Shown here one piece after another: positions 31,948 to 39,487 of a stretch of DNA of 40,455 bases (the first letter of the stretch is position 1; each line of letters starts with the position of its first letter). The notes below the pieces were generated by a model, which did no database searches, was not told where the DNA came from, and worked only from the letters and a program-made list of their open reading frames with translations. The position numbers and the translations under genes were made by a program. The stretch is from Candidatus Aminicenantota bacterium. Its GTDB lineage: Bacteria; Acidobacteriota; Aminicenantia; JAMOAD01. The DNA lies in the NCBI GenBank assembly GCA_027061995.1, contig JAMOUT010000059.1, forward strand, positions 1-40,455. The letters are read 5' to 3'.

Positions 31948-32184
31948 TTGCTTGGTAAAAAAAAGGATTATCCGAAAACAGGTTCAAATATGTGTAAATG
32001 GTATCCTGTTTGTCCCGTGAAAAGATTTGATGATTCGGGAATAATAGATAAAAAATGGGTGAAATCATATTGTAAAGGTAAATGGAAAACTTGCATCCGT
32101 TTTCAGATGGAGGAAAAAGGGGAATATCACCCCGATTGGATGCTCCCTGACGGAAGTCTTGATTTAAAATTGAAAAACGGATAA
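31948..32184 (+). CDS. Small conserved Cys-rich protein
   Basis: A 78-residue protein with MCKWYPVCPVKRF, WVKSYCKGKWKTCIRFQMEE and HPDWMLPDGSLD. Four cysteines in two pairs (CxxxxxC and CxxxxxxC spacing) suggest a bound metal or Fe-S cluster. I recall short proteins of this form in several anaerobic Proteobacteria, but no function that I can vouch for. The start is TTG at 31948, with AGGAG six bases ahead. It ends exactly where the convergent methyltransferase ends. Confidence 0.75.
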   Translation: MLGKKKDYPKTGSNMCKWYPVCPVKRFDDSGIIDKKWVKSYCKGKWKTCIRFQMEEKGEYHPDWMLPDGSLDLKLKNG

Positions 32185-33333
32185 TCATTTTTCAAAAACG
32201 GAAAAGATTTCAAAATGGTCTGTCTGAGGAAAATTATCTATTATTTTAAGTTTTATCGGTTTATAACCATACTCCGAAAGATAATAAAGATCCCTTGAGA
32301 AAGTTGCCGAATCACAAGAAAAAATTATTATTTTCTTAGGATTATTCTTAATCAATTTTTTAATAATCCTATTTGTAAGACCGCCACGGGGAGGATCAGC
32401 CAAATATATATCAGCCGCCGATATACCCGTTTTAATAATATCTTTTTTTATAACTTTAATATTATTTACCGAATTTAGTTCCAGATTATCTTTTTGAGCT
32501 TTTATATTCTCTTCCGATATCTCGTAAGAAAGCCCTTTTTTTATATATCTTGAAAGTAAAACAGTGAAAAAACCAACTCCGCTGAACAGATCTATCCCAA
32601 TATCATACTTATGATTTTCAAGCTCTTCTTCAAGAACAGAGATCATTTTATCAAGCATATAAAGATTGGATTGTATAAAATTCAGAGGATTAAATATAAA
32701 TTGAAAATCACTTGATTTAAATAATACCTCTTTTTGTTTTGTTAAAAAGTTAGTCTTCCCTCTTTCTCTTAATAGTGCGGAAACATTATCACCATCGGTT
32801 AAAACAATAATCTCCCCTTTCTTAATATCTTTTATTTTTTTACTGTTTTTCAATTGTTTTATAAATTCAGTTACTATTTCCGGCACAAGAAGACAATCAT
32901 TTATTTCAACAATATCATTAGTGCCCCTTTTATAAAAACCGATTTCCCCGTTTTCAATTTTAAAAATCGTCCGTGTTCTATATCTGTTTTCAGGAGAAGA
33001 TATTGTCTTTATCTTAAAATCAGGTATATATTTGCCTATTTTTTTAAGATTATTAAGGAATATCCCTTTTTTCACCTCTGATTGTCTTTCATATTTTATA
33101 TGTCTGAAATTACAACCACCGCAAGAATCATAAAAAGGACAATCCGGTTTTACTCTGAAAACCGATTTTTCAATTATTTTAACAGGTTTACCCCATAAAA
33201 CCGATTTTCTTTTACCCGAAATTTCATATTCAATCAACTCACCGTCAATTACACCTTCGACTAAAACTATCCCCTTTTCGGAAGGGATAATCCCAACTCC
33301 TCCCTTTCCTATTGATTTAACCCTCCCTATCAT
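32185..33333 (-). CDS. rlmD: RlmD/RumA-type 23S rRNA m5U methyltransferase
   Basis: A SAM-dependent RNA m5U methyltransferase (382 residues). A TRAM-like RNA-binding domain occupies about 1-55 (IGRVKSIGKGGVG at the start). A [4Fe-4S] site follows with Cys 65, 71, 74 (CPFYDSCGGC) and a fourth in NDCLLVP. The catalytic domain has DLFSGVGFFTVLLSR for SAM, LADPPRGG, and SCDSATFSRDL with the nucleophilic cysteine. I start at the ATG at 33333, twenty bases after cysC, since MIGRVKSIGKGG is the normal TRAM start; the frame extends 32 codons further upstream into cysC. The ribosome site is weak (CGGAA). Which base of 23S rRNA is targeted cannot be told here. Confidence 0.9.
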   Translation of the reverse strand: MIGRVKSIGKGGVGIIPSEKGIVLVEGVIDGELIEYEISGKRKSVLWGKPVKIIEKSVFRVKPDCPFYDSCGGCNFRHIKYERQSEVKKGIFLNNLKKIGKYIPDFKIKTISSPENRYRTRTIFKIENGEIGFYKRGTNDIVEINDCLLVPEIVTEFIKQLKNSKKIKDIKKGEIIVLTDGDNVSALLRERGKTNFLTKQKEVLFKSSDFQFIFNPLNFIQSNLYMLDKMISVLEEELENHKYDIGIDLFSGVGFFTVLLSRYIKKGLSYEISEENIKAQKDNLELNSVNNIKVIKKDIIKTGISAADIYLADPPRGGLTNRIIKKLIKNNPKKIIIFSCDSATFSRDLYYLSEYGYKPIKLKIIDNFPQTDHFEIFSVFEK

Positions 33334-33352
33334 AGGGTCATTCCGAGATAAC

Positions 33353-33958
33353 TCAGATAATATTTTTTTCTTTAAGATAATTGATAACTGTTTCCGTCTC
33401 TTCCTCGATTGTTTGATTGTCAGCATCAAGAATTATCTCGGGTTTAAGAGGTTCCTCATAGGGAGCGGATATTCCGGTAAATTCCTTTATCTCACCCGAT
33501 CTTGCTTTTTTATAAAGTCCTTTCGGATCTCTGCTTTCGCATGTATCGATAGATGCTTTAACAAAAATCTCTATAAATCTACCCTCTCCCGCAAGTTCTC
33601 TGCAAAAATCCCTGTCTTTTCTGTAGGGGGAGATAAAAGCGGTTAAAGCTATAACTCCCGAATCAATAAAAAGATTTGCAACTTCGGATATCCTTCTTAT
33701 ATTTTCGGCTCTGTCTTCCGGAGAAAATCCCAGATTCTTGTTCAAACCATGTCTTATATTATCTCCGTCAAGAACATATGCTAATTTCTTTAATTCATGA
33801 AGCTTATTGGCGACTTCATTCGCAATTGTTGATTTACCCGAGCCTGATAATCCCGTAAACCATAAAATAACCCCTTTTTGATTTAATAATTTTTCCCTGT
33901 CTTCCCTCTTCACCTTATGTGAATGCCAAACAACATTGGTAGATTTTTTCTCTGTCAT
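33353..33958 (-). CDS. cysC: Adenylylsulfate kinase (APS kinase)
   Basis: It phosphorylates adenosine 5'-phosphosulfate to PAPS, for sulfate assimilation or sulfotransferases. The 201 residues carry GLSGSGKST at 36-44, VLDGDNIRHGLNKNLGFS, EDRAENIRRISEVA and the KASIDTCESRDPKGLY region, all standard. AAGGAGG precedes the ATG. No ATP sulfurylase or PAPS reductase is in the window, so the product's use is unknown. It is followed by rlmD on the same strand. Confidence 0.94.
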   Translation of the reverse strand: MTEKKSTNVVWHSHKVKREDREKLLNQKGVILWFTGLSGSGKSTIANEVANKLHELKKLAYVLDGDNIRHGLNKNLGFSPEDRAENIRRISEVANLFIDSGVIALTAFISPYRKDRDFCRELAGEGRFIEIFVKASIDTCESRDPKGLYKKARSGEIKEFTGISAPYEEPLKPEIILDADNQTIEEETETVINYLKEKNII

Positions 33959-33982
33959 ATTTTCCTCCTTTTAATGTGATAT

Positions 33983-34011
33983 AAAGTATCAAAAATATAA
34001 CTTATTTTCAA
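33983..34011 (-). promoter_or_regulatory. Possible promoter of cysC-rlmD
   Basis: TTGAAA (34011-34006), 17-bp spacer, TACTTT (33988-33983) on the minus strand. The -10 box is only partly matched. Confidence 0.4.
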
Positions 34012-34105
34012 GTGGATAAAAACTGATGAAATTAATAATAATAAACTTTATATTATTTTTAAAAAACTTATTTATTATTAAATCATAAAATTAAAACAAA
34101 CCTAC

Positions 34106-34134
34106 TTGAAAAATAGTTCAGGATAATATAAAAT
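34106..34134 (+). promoter_or_regulatory. Promoter of tRNA(CAU)-tilS
   Basis: TTGAAA (34106-34111), 17-bp spacer, TAAAAT (34129-34134), predicted start near 34141, six bases before the tRNA. Confidence 0.65.
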
Positions 34135-34146
34135 ACCCAATTATAT

Positions 34147-34218
34147 GGCGGTGTAGCTCAGGGGTAGAGCAAACGGCTCATATCCGTTGCGTCGGGGGTT
34201 CAAATCCCTCCATCGCCA
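34147..34218 (+). tRNA. tRNA with CAU anticodon (Met elongator, or Ile2)
   Basis: A complete cloverleaf of 72 bases. The acceptor GGCGGTG/CATCGCC has one G-U pair and discriminator A. The D arm is GCTC/GAGC, the anticodon stem AACGG/CCGTT encloses loop CTCATAT, and the T arm is GGGGG/CCCTC-type. CCA is not encoded. G1-C72 pairing and the stem lacking three G-C pairs rule out an initiator. The body resembles elongator tRNA-Met, but the tilS gene starts 13 bases later, so tRNA-Ile2 (whose C34 TilS modifies) is a real alternative. Confidence 0.9.
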
Positions 34219-34230
34219 TTTTTTTTATTT

Positions 34231-35586
34231 ATGACAAAAATATTTCTTAAATTCAAACAAAGTATTGAAAAATACGATTTAATCACAAGAAACGATAATA
34301 TCCTTCTATCTTTCTCAGGGGGCCCGGATTCAACCGCGCTTGCATTGCTCCTTCTGAAACTTAAAAAATACATTGATTTTGATTTTTCCCTGATTTATTT
34401 TAATCATAATTTGAGAGATGACAGTGATTTTGAGGAAAAACATGTTCGTGAGTTTGCGGAAAAATTCTCTTTACCTCTTATTGTCATACACCTTAATAAT
34501 CTTAAATCGATAAAATCAAATATCGAAGAAAAAGCGAGGGATGAAAGATATAAATTATTAAAAAGAGAGGCAAATAAAGGAAATTTTAATAAAGTGGCAA
34601 CAGCACATAATCTTAATGATCAGGTGGAAACATTTTTTATAAGACTTTTCCGAGGCAGCGGAAGCGACGGATTATCCTCGATCCCCGTAATTCGTGAGAA
34701 TCTCTTTATAAGACCTCTTATTGAGGTAAAAAAGCGGGAGATTCTCTCATATCTTGATTCTTTAAATATCTCTTATATAATTGATAAAACCAATAAAGAA
34801 CCGAAATATTTAAGAAATAAAATCAGAAATAGTTTAATCCCCCTTATAGAGAAAGAATTTAATCCCTCAATATTAAATACTGTCCGAAATATAATAGATA
34901 TTTTAAAATATAATGATGATTTTATTAATGAGATATGTTTGACTAAAATAGAAGAGCTTTTGATAAACAGAGATAAACTTAATATCCGAAAATTAAAGAA
35001 AGAGAAAGAAGCTGTTCGAAGAGGTATAATAAGGGAATATATAAAAAGAATCAAAGGTGATTTGAGAAAAATAAGTTATAAACATATTGAAACGATTCTA
35101 TCTTTAAAAGAGGGGCAAAAAACAGTTTTACCCGACGGACTGACATTAACGATTGGAAAAGGGATTTTGCAAAAATATAAAAAAAAGGAAACAGAAAATT
35201 TCCTATACACAATAGATAAAATCCCGATTTCCTTTCATATTAAAGAGATTGGAAAACATGTTAAAATTTACAAATCAAAAATAAAACCTGTTTATGATGA
35301 TTCAAGAAGGGGTATTTTGGATTTAAACAAGATAGAATTACCTATAATGGTAAGAAACAGAAAACAGGGGGACAGATATAAACCTTTCAGGTCAAAAGCA
35401 AAATCAAAAAAATTAAAAGAGATTCTCATAGACAAAAAAATCGAAAAAGATATCAGGGATACCCTTCCTCTGTTTATTAATGGAAAAGGAGAGATTATTT
35501 GGATGCAAAACTTACCTGTATCCGATTATTTTAAAACCGAAAAAAATACAAAAGAATTTTTAATTATAGAGATTGAAAAAAAATGA
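34231..35586 (+). CDS. tilS: tRNA(Ile)-lysidine synthase
   Basis: It attaches lysine to C34 of tRNA-Ile2 (CAU), changing its decoding from AUG to AUA. The PP-loop SGGPDST is at residues 29-35. NHNLRDDSDFEE, then TAHNLNDQVETFFIRLFRGSG with DGLSSIP, and the C-terminal RNA-binding domains (RNRKQGDRYKPFRSKAKSKK) complete a 451-residue long-form TilS. There is no ribosome site: after the tRNA come T8 and a few bases, then ATG. The gene is probably transcribed with the tRNA and translated from a very short leader made by tRNA 3' processing (inferred). Confidence 0.94.
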   Translation: MTKIFLKFKQSIEKYDLITRNDNILLSFSGGPDSTALALLLLKLKKYIDFDFSLIYFNHNLRDDSDFEEKHVREFAEKFSLPLIVIHLNNLKSIKSNIEEKARDERYKLLKREANKGNFNKVATAHNLNDQVETFFIRLFRGSGSDGLSSIPVIRENLFIRPLIEVKKREILSYLDSLNISYIIDKTNKEPKYLRNKIRNSLIPLIEKEFNPSILNTVRNIIDILKYNDDFINEICLTKIEELLINRDKLNIRKLKKEKEAVRRGIIREYIKRIKGDLRKISYKHIETILSLKEGQKTVLPDGLTLTIGKGILQKYKKKETENFLYTIDKIPISFHIKEIGKHVKIYKSKIKPVYDDSRRGILDLNKIELPIMVRNRKQGDRYKPFRSKAKSKKLKEILIDKKIEKDIRDTLPLFINGKGEIIWMQNLPVSDYFKTEKNTKEFLIIEIEKK

Positions 35587-35624
35587 TGATTATTATTCGA
35601 TTTTTTCAGTTTAATTCCTTATGC

Positions 35625-35653
35625 TTGAAATAAAATTTAAAATTTAGTAATAT
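35625..35653 (+). promoter_or_regulatory. Promoter of the EF-G-like gene
   Basis: TTGAAA (35625-35630), 17-bp spacer, TAATAT (35648-35653), start near 35660, followed by AGGAGG at 35669-35674. Confidence 0.6.
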
Positions 35654-35680
35654 TATGAACAAAAATTTAGGAGGATTTAA

Positions 35681-37774
35681 ATGAAAGAATATACTACTCA
35701 AGAGATTAGAAACATTGCGCTCATCGGACACGGTAATTCGGGAAAAACATCTTTGACATCAGCTATGCTCTTTGATGCGGGTGTGGGAAACAGACTAACA
35801 AAAGTTGATCAAGGAAACACTATCACGGATTTCGAGCAAGAGGAAATCGATAGAAAAATAACCATAAGCACAGGTGTTGCTCATATTGAATGGAATAAAA
35901 TAAAAATAAATATTCTCGATACTCCCGGATACGGTAATTTTTTATGGGATGCTCAAGCCGCATTAAGAGTCGTAGAGGGAGCACTCGTTATGGTTGACGC
36001 ATCATCGGGAGTTGAGGTTCAAACAGAGAAGGGGTGGAAATATGCATCCGATTATGGAGTATCAAGAATAATCGTAATTAATAAGATAGATAGAGACAGA
36101 GCGAGTTTTGATAAAGCGGTGGACAGTATTCAGGATGTTTTCGGAAGAGGATGTATCCCTGTTCAGCTTCCTATCGGAGAAGAGGGGAATTTTAAAGGTG
36201 TTGTTGACCTTATCAATATGAAAGCTTTTGTTTATGAAACCGATGAAAGCGGTAAATTTCAGCAGTCTGATATCCCCGCTGATTTAAAAGATAAAGCCGA
36301 AGAAAAAAGGATGGAGATGGTGGAGATGATTGCGGAACAGGATGAAGAGATTCTTAATAAATATCTTGAAGAGGGGGAACTTTCAACCGAAGATATTATC
36401 AAAGGGTTAAAAGAAGGGGTTAAAAATGAAGAATTATTCCCTATCGTTGTAACTTCAGCCGGAATGAATATCGGAGTTCAGCAGATACTTGATTTGGTTG
36501 TTTCAATCATCCCGTTTCCGGGGGAAACAGGGGAAATCAAGGCAAAACAAAAAGAGGAAGAGATTTCAATCAAAGTTGACTCTTCCGAACCTTTTTCAGC
36601 TTTCATTTTCAAAACTCTTTCGGATCCTTATGCGGGAAGAATAAATATTATGAAAGTTTATTCGGGAACTTTAACACCGGATAGAGTTGTTTTAAATACG
36701 GTAAAAGAGAAAGAGGAAAAAATTGCAAATCTTGTTCTCCTCATGGGTAAAGAACAAACTCCCGTTGAAAAGGTTAATGCGGGAGATATTGTTGCAACAC
36801 TTAAATTAAAAGAGACTTTGACCAATGATACTCTGGCGGATCCTAAAAGGCCTGTTATATTTGAGCCTATCAAGTTTGCGGAAGCTTCCATCTCTTTTGC
36901 TCTCGAACCTAAAACAAGACAGGACGAAGATAAACTTTCAACAGCTCTTACAAGAATCGGAGAAGAGGATCCCACTATCAAATACAGAAGGGATGCTCAA
37001 ACAAAAGAACTTGTTATATCGGGAAACGGACAGCTTCATATTGAGATTATCGTCTCAAAATTAAAGAAAAGATTCGGTGTCGATGTTCTTCTGAAACCGC
37101 CTAAGATTCCTTACCTTGAAACAATAAAAGGAAAAGCTGATATAGAAAGTAAATATAAAAAACAGACCGGCGGAAGAGGACAATACGGACATGTTAAAAT
37201 AAAACTCGAACCAATTCAAAGGGGAAAAGATTTTGAATTTGTGGATGAAATTTTTGGTGGTGCCATCCCTAAGAATTATATCCCCTCGGTTGAAAAAGGG
37301 ATACAGGAAGCAAGACAAAAAGGGATTATAGCGGGATACCCTGTTGTTGATTTTAAAGTCGTTCTCTATGATGGTTCTTATCATGATGTTGATTCATCCG
37401 ATATGGCATTTAAGATAGCATCATCCATGGCATTTAAAAGAGGGGTTAAAGAGGCGAAACCTACTATCCTCGAACCTATTATGAATGTGGAAATATATGC
37501 ACCCGAAGATCAGATGGGAGATATTATGGGAAATCTCAACGGAAGAAGAGGGAAACCTCTCGGAACAGAGCAAAGAGGAAAGATGAGTATAATCAAGGCA
37601 CAGGTTCCTCTTGCGGAGATGCTTGATTTTGAACCCACCTTAACATCGATAACCGGTGGAAGAGGCTATTATACAATGGAGTTTTCCCATTATGAAGAGG
37701 TTCCCGCACAAGTTCAACAAAAGATAATCGAACAGGCAAAGAAAGAGGGAAGGATTCAGGAAGAGGAAAGTTAA
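35681..37774 (+). CDS. EF-G paralogue (EF-G-2-like translational GTPase)
   Basis: A 697-residue translational GTPase with the five EF-G domains. P-loop GHGNSGKT is at 16-23, RKITISTG replaces the usual switch I RGITI, DTPGYGNF is at 80-87, and NKIDRD follows. The canonical EF-G reads AHIDAGKT and DTPGH; here Asp is Asn and the catalytic His is Tyr84, the pattern of the EF-G-2/EF-G-like family rather than the main elongation factor. The C-terminal part (GGRGQYGHVKI, YHDVDSSDMAFKIA) is well conserved. AGGAGG precedes the ATG. No ribosomal-protein genes are nearby, another sign that it is not the str-operon fusA. Its role in translation is unclear. Confidence 0.88.
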   Translation: MKEYTTQEIRNIALIGHGNSGKTSLTSAMLFDAGVGNRLTKVDQGNTITDFEQEEIDRKITISTGVAHIEWNKIKINILDTPGYGNFLWDAQAALRVVEGALVMVDASSGVEVQTEKGWKYASDYGVSRIIVINKIDRDRASFDKAVDSIQDVFGRGCIPVQLPIGEEGNFKGVVDLINMKAFVYETDESGKFQQSDIPADLKDKAEEKRMEMVEMIAEQDEEILNKYLEEGELSTEDIIKGLKEGVKNEELFPIVVTSAGMNIGVQQILDLVVSIIPFPGETGEIKAKQKEEEISIKVDSSEPFSAFIFKTLSDPYAGRINIMKVYSGTLTPDRVVLNTVKEKEEKIANLVLLMGKEQTPVEKVNAGDIVATLKLKETLTNDTLADPKRPVIFEPIKFAEASISFALEPKTRQDEDKLSTALTRIGEEDPTIKYRRDAQTKELVISGNGQLHIEIIVSKLKKRFGVDVLLKPPKIPYLETIKGKADIESKYKKQTGGRGQYGHVKIKLEPIQRGKDFEFVDEIFGGAIPKNYIPSVEKGIQEARQKGIIAGYPVVDFKVVLYDGSYHDVDSSDMAFKIASSMAFKRGVKEAKPTILEPIMNVEIYAPEDQMGDIMGNLNGRRGKPLGTEQRGKMSIIKAQVPLAEMLDFEPTLTSITGGRGYYTMEFSHYEEVPAQVQQKIIEQAKKEGRIQEEES

Positions 37775-37804
37775 TTTTTTTAAAATAAATTTAAAAGGTG
37801 AAAT

Positions 37805-38692
37805 ATGTTAGTTAAGGAAACAAATTTTAAGGATTTGAATTTTATCAAAAAAGGTAAGGTCAGAGATATTTATGAACTTGAAAACTCATTGCTTCTTATT
37901 GCAACAGATAGAATCTCAGCTTTTGATTTTGTTCTCCCGTCGGTGATCCCATGCAAAGGGATTGTTCTGAATATGATATCCTTATTCTGGTTTGAGTTTT
38001 TCAAAAATAATGTTCAAAATCATCTCATCTATTCCGATATTGATGAATTTCCCGAAATAGTAAAAAAATACAAAGATGAACTAAAAGGAAGGGCGGTAAT
38101 AGTTAAAAAATTAAAACCTCTCCCTTTTGAAATAATAGTCAGAGGTTATATTACGGGCTCGGGTTGGAAATCCTATAAAAAAAACAGAGAGATATCGGGG
38201 ATAAAATTACCCGACGGTTTAAAGGAAAGTGAAAAATTTCCCGAACCCATATTCACCCCGACAACAAAAGCTGACGAAGGGCATGATATGCCGGTATCAA
38301 TAGATGATATGAAAGCTGTTCTCGGAAATGAGATAACCGAAAAAATAAAAGAAAAAGCGATAGAGATATATAATAAAGCTGCTGATTATGCCGAGAAAAA
38401 AGGGATAATCATAGCGGACACAAAATTTGAATTTGCAGTTCACGAGGGAGAGCTTATCCTTATAGATGAAGTTTTAACTCCCGATTCATCGAGATTCTGG
38501 CCTCTTAAAGAGTATGAACCCGGAAAAACTCAAAATAGTTATGATAAACAATTCGTGAGAAACTATCTTTTAAACTCTTCTTGGGACAGAAAGAGTGTTC
38601 CTCCCCCACTGCCCGATGATATTATTGAAAAAACCTCTTCATTATACAAAGAGATATATCATCTTTTAACCGGCAAAAAAATAGACTGTTAG
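37805..38692 (+). CDS. purC: SAICAR synthetase (PurC)
   Basis: It joins aspartate to CAIR in purine biosynthesis. The 295-residue protein is of the longer yeast-like type: KKGKVRDIYEL, LLIATDRISAFDFVLPSVIP, RGYITGSGWKSY, TTKADEGHDMP and IDEVLTPDSSRFW are all in place. AAGGTG precedes the ATG. The cvpA gene follows after one base, a coupling also seen between purine genes and cvpA in other bacteria. Confidence 0.95.
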   Translation: MLVKETNFKDLNFIKKGKVRDIYELENSLLLIATDRISAFDFVLPSVIPCKGIVLNMISLFWFEFFKNNVQNHLIYSDIDEFPEIVKKYKDELKGRAVIVKKLKPLPFEIIVRGYITGSGWKSYKKNREISGIKLPDGLKESEKFPEPIFTPTTKADEGHDMPVSIDDMKAVLGNEITEKIKEKAIEIYNKAADYAEKKGIIIADTKFEFAVHEGELILIDEVLTPDSSRFWPLKEYEPGKTQNSYDKQFVRNYLLNSSWDRKSVPPPLPDDIIEKTSSLYKEIYHLLTGKKIDC

Positions 38693-38693
38693 A

Positions 38694-39188
38694 ATGACAG
38701 GACTTGATTATCTTCTTATCGGAATTATCAGTTTTTTCATTGTTTACGGATTAGTTAGCGGTTTTATATCAAGTGTGATATCAATCCTTTCCACAATCAT
38801 AGGATTTGTTCTTGCTTTTAAATTTAATATAATTATAGGAAAACAACTTCCTTTGGCAGAGAATGCGGGGAGAATGGTTGCTTTTGTTCTAATTGTTATC
38901 CTCGCCATAATCGGAGGTAAACTAATATCTTTCTTATTAAAAAAAATGCTTTTCGGTTCGCTGAAATTAGCTGACCGATTGTTCGGCGGAATCATCGGTT
39001 TTATCGAAGGGTTCGCTATAGCATTCGGAATAGTGTATCTACTTGTTGTTTTTGCCGGAAGTAAAATTACAATGAAAAAAAATTCATTTTCATATTTTGT
39101 TTTTGACACGGGGAAGAGAGTTGTAAATTTTATTCATAAAAACGAGATTAAACAAAACTATGGCGGAAGGTCTAAAAGAAAAATTTGA
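38694..39188 (+). CDS. cvpA: CvpA-family membrane protein
   Basis: A 164-residue inner-membrane protein with about four helices (2-20, 25-45, 60-80, 100-122) and the family start GLDYLLIGIISFFIVYG followed by LVSGF. CvpA is needed for colicin V export in E. coli and for envelope stress tolerance elsewhere. It begins one base after the purC stop with no ribosome site, so translation is probably coupled. The 3' end overlaps the Fis-like gene by 29 bases. Confidence 0.85.
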   Translation: MTGLDYLLIGIISFFIVYGLVSGFISSVISILSTIIGFVLAFKFNIIIGKQLPLAENAGRMVAFVLIVILAIIGGKLISFLLKKMLFGSLKLADRLFGGIIGFIEGFAIAFGIVYLLVVFAGSKITMKKNSFSYFVFDTGKRVVNFIHKNEIKQNYGGRSKRKI

Positions 39189-39384
39189 ATCAATTGCCAA
39201 TTTCACGGTGGAGAACAACCTGTCTTTCAGAGAGGTAATAGAAGAATTGGAAAAGAATCTTATAAAAGCCGCGCTTAAAAAAACAAACTATAATAAGAAA
39301 AAGGCTGCCGAACTTTTGAATATCCATAGAAACACTTTTAATATAAAAGTAAAAAAATATAAGATAAAGAGAAATCTAAAATAA
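39160..39384 (+). CDS. Fis-type helix-turn-helix protein
   Basis: A 74-residue protein whose C-terminal half (LIKAALKKTNYNKKKAAELL, NIHRNTFNIKVKKYKI) is the Fis/NtrC-type helix-turn-helix. The N-terminal half (residues 1-30) is a short helical segment. It is the size of Fis but has no attached AAA+ domain, so it should bind DNA on its own as a dimer, perhaps as a nucleoid protein. It starts inside cvpA without a ribosome site, in a different frame. It could be the missing DNA-binding part of another regulator, but the size is right for a free protein. Confidence 0.8.
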   Translation: MAEGLKEKFESIANFTVENNLSFREVIEELEKNLIKAALKKTNYNKKKAAELLNIHRNTFNIKVKKYKIKRNLK

Positions 39385-39424
39385 TTGAATTTTATCTTTA
39401 AATTTATATTTTTCTCCCCTGTTT

Positions 39425-39453
39425 TTTAAAAGAATACAAATATATGATAAAAT
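39425..39453 (+). promoter_or_regulatory. Possible promoter of the DUF89 gene
   Basis: TTTAAA (39425-39430), 17-bp spacer, TAAAAT (39448-39453), with TG extending the -10 box. AGGAGG and the ATG at 39488 follow. Confidence 0.45.
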
Positions 39454-39487
39454 ATCTCAAATATTTTCAAGTTATAGGAGGAAAAAG

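Noticed and set aside
34147-34218. Initiator tRNA-fMet
   Set aside because: It has a paired G1-C72 and an anticodon stem without the three G-C pairs of initiators.
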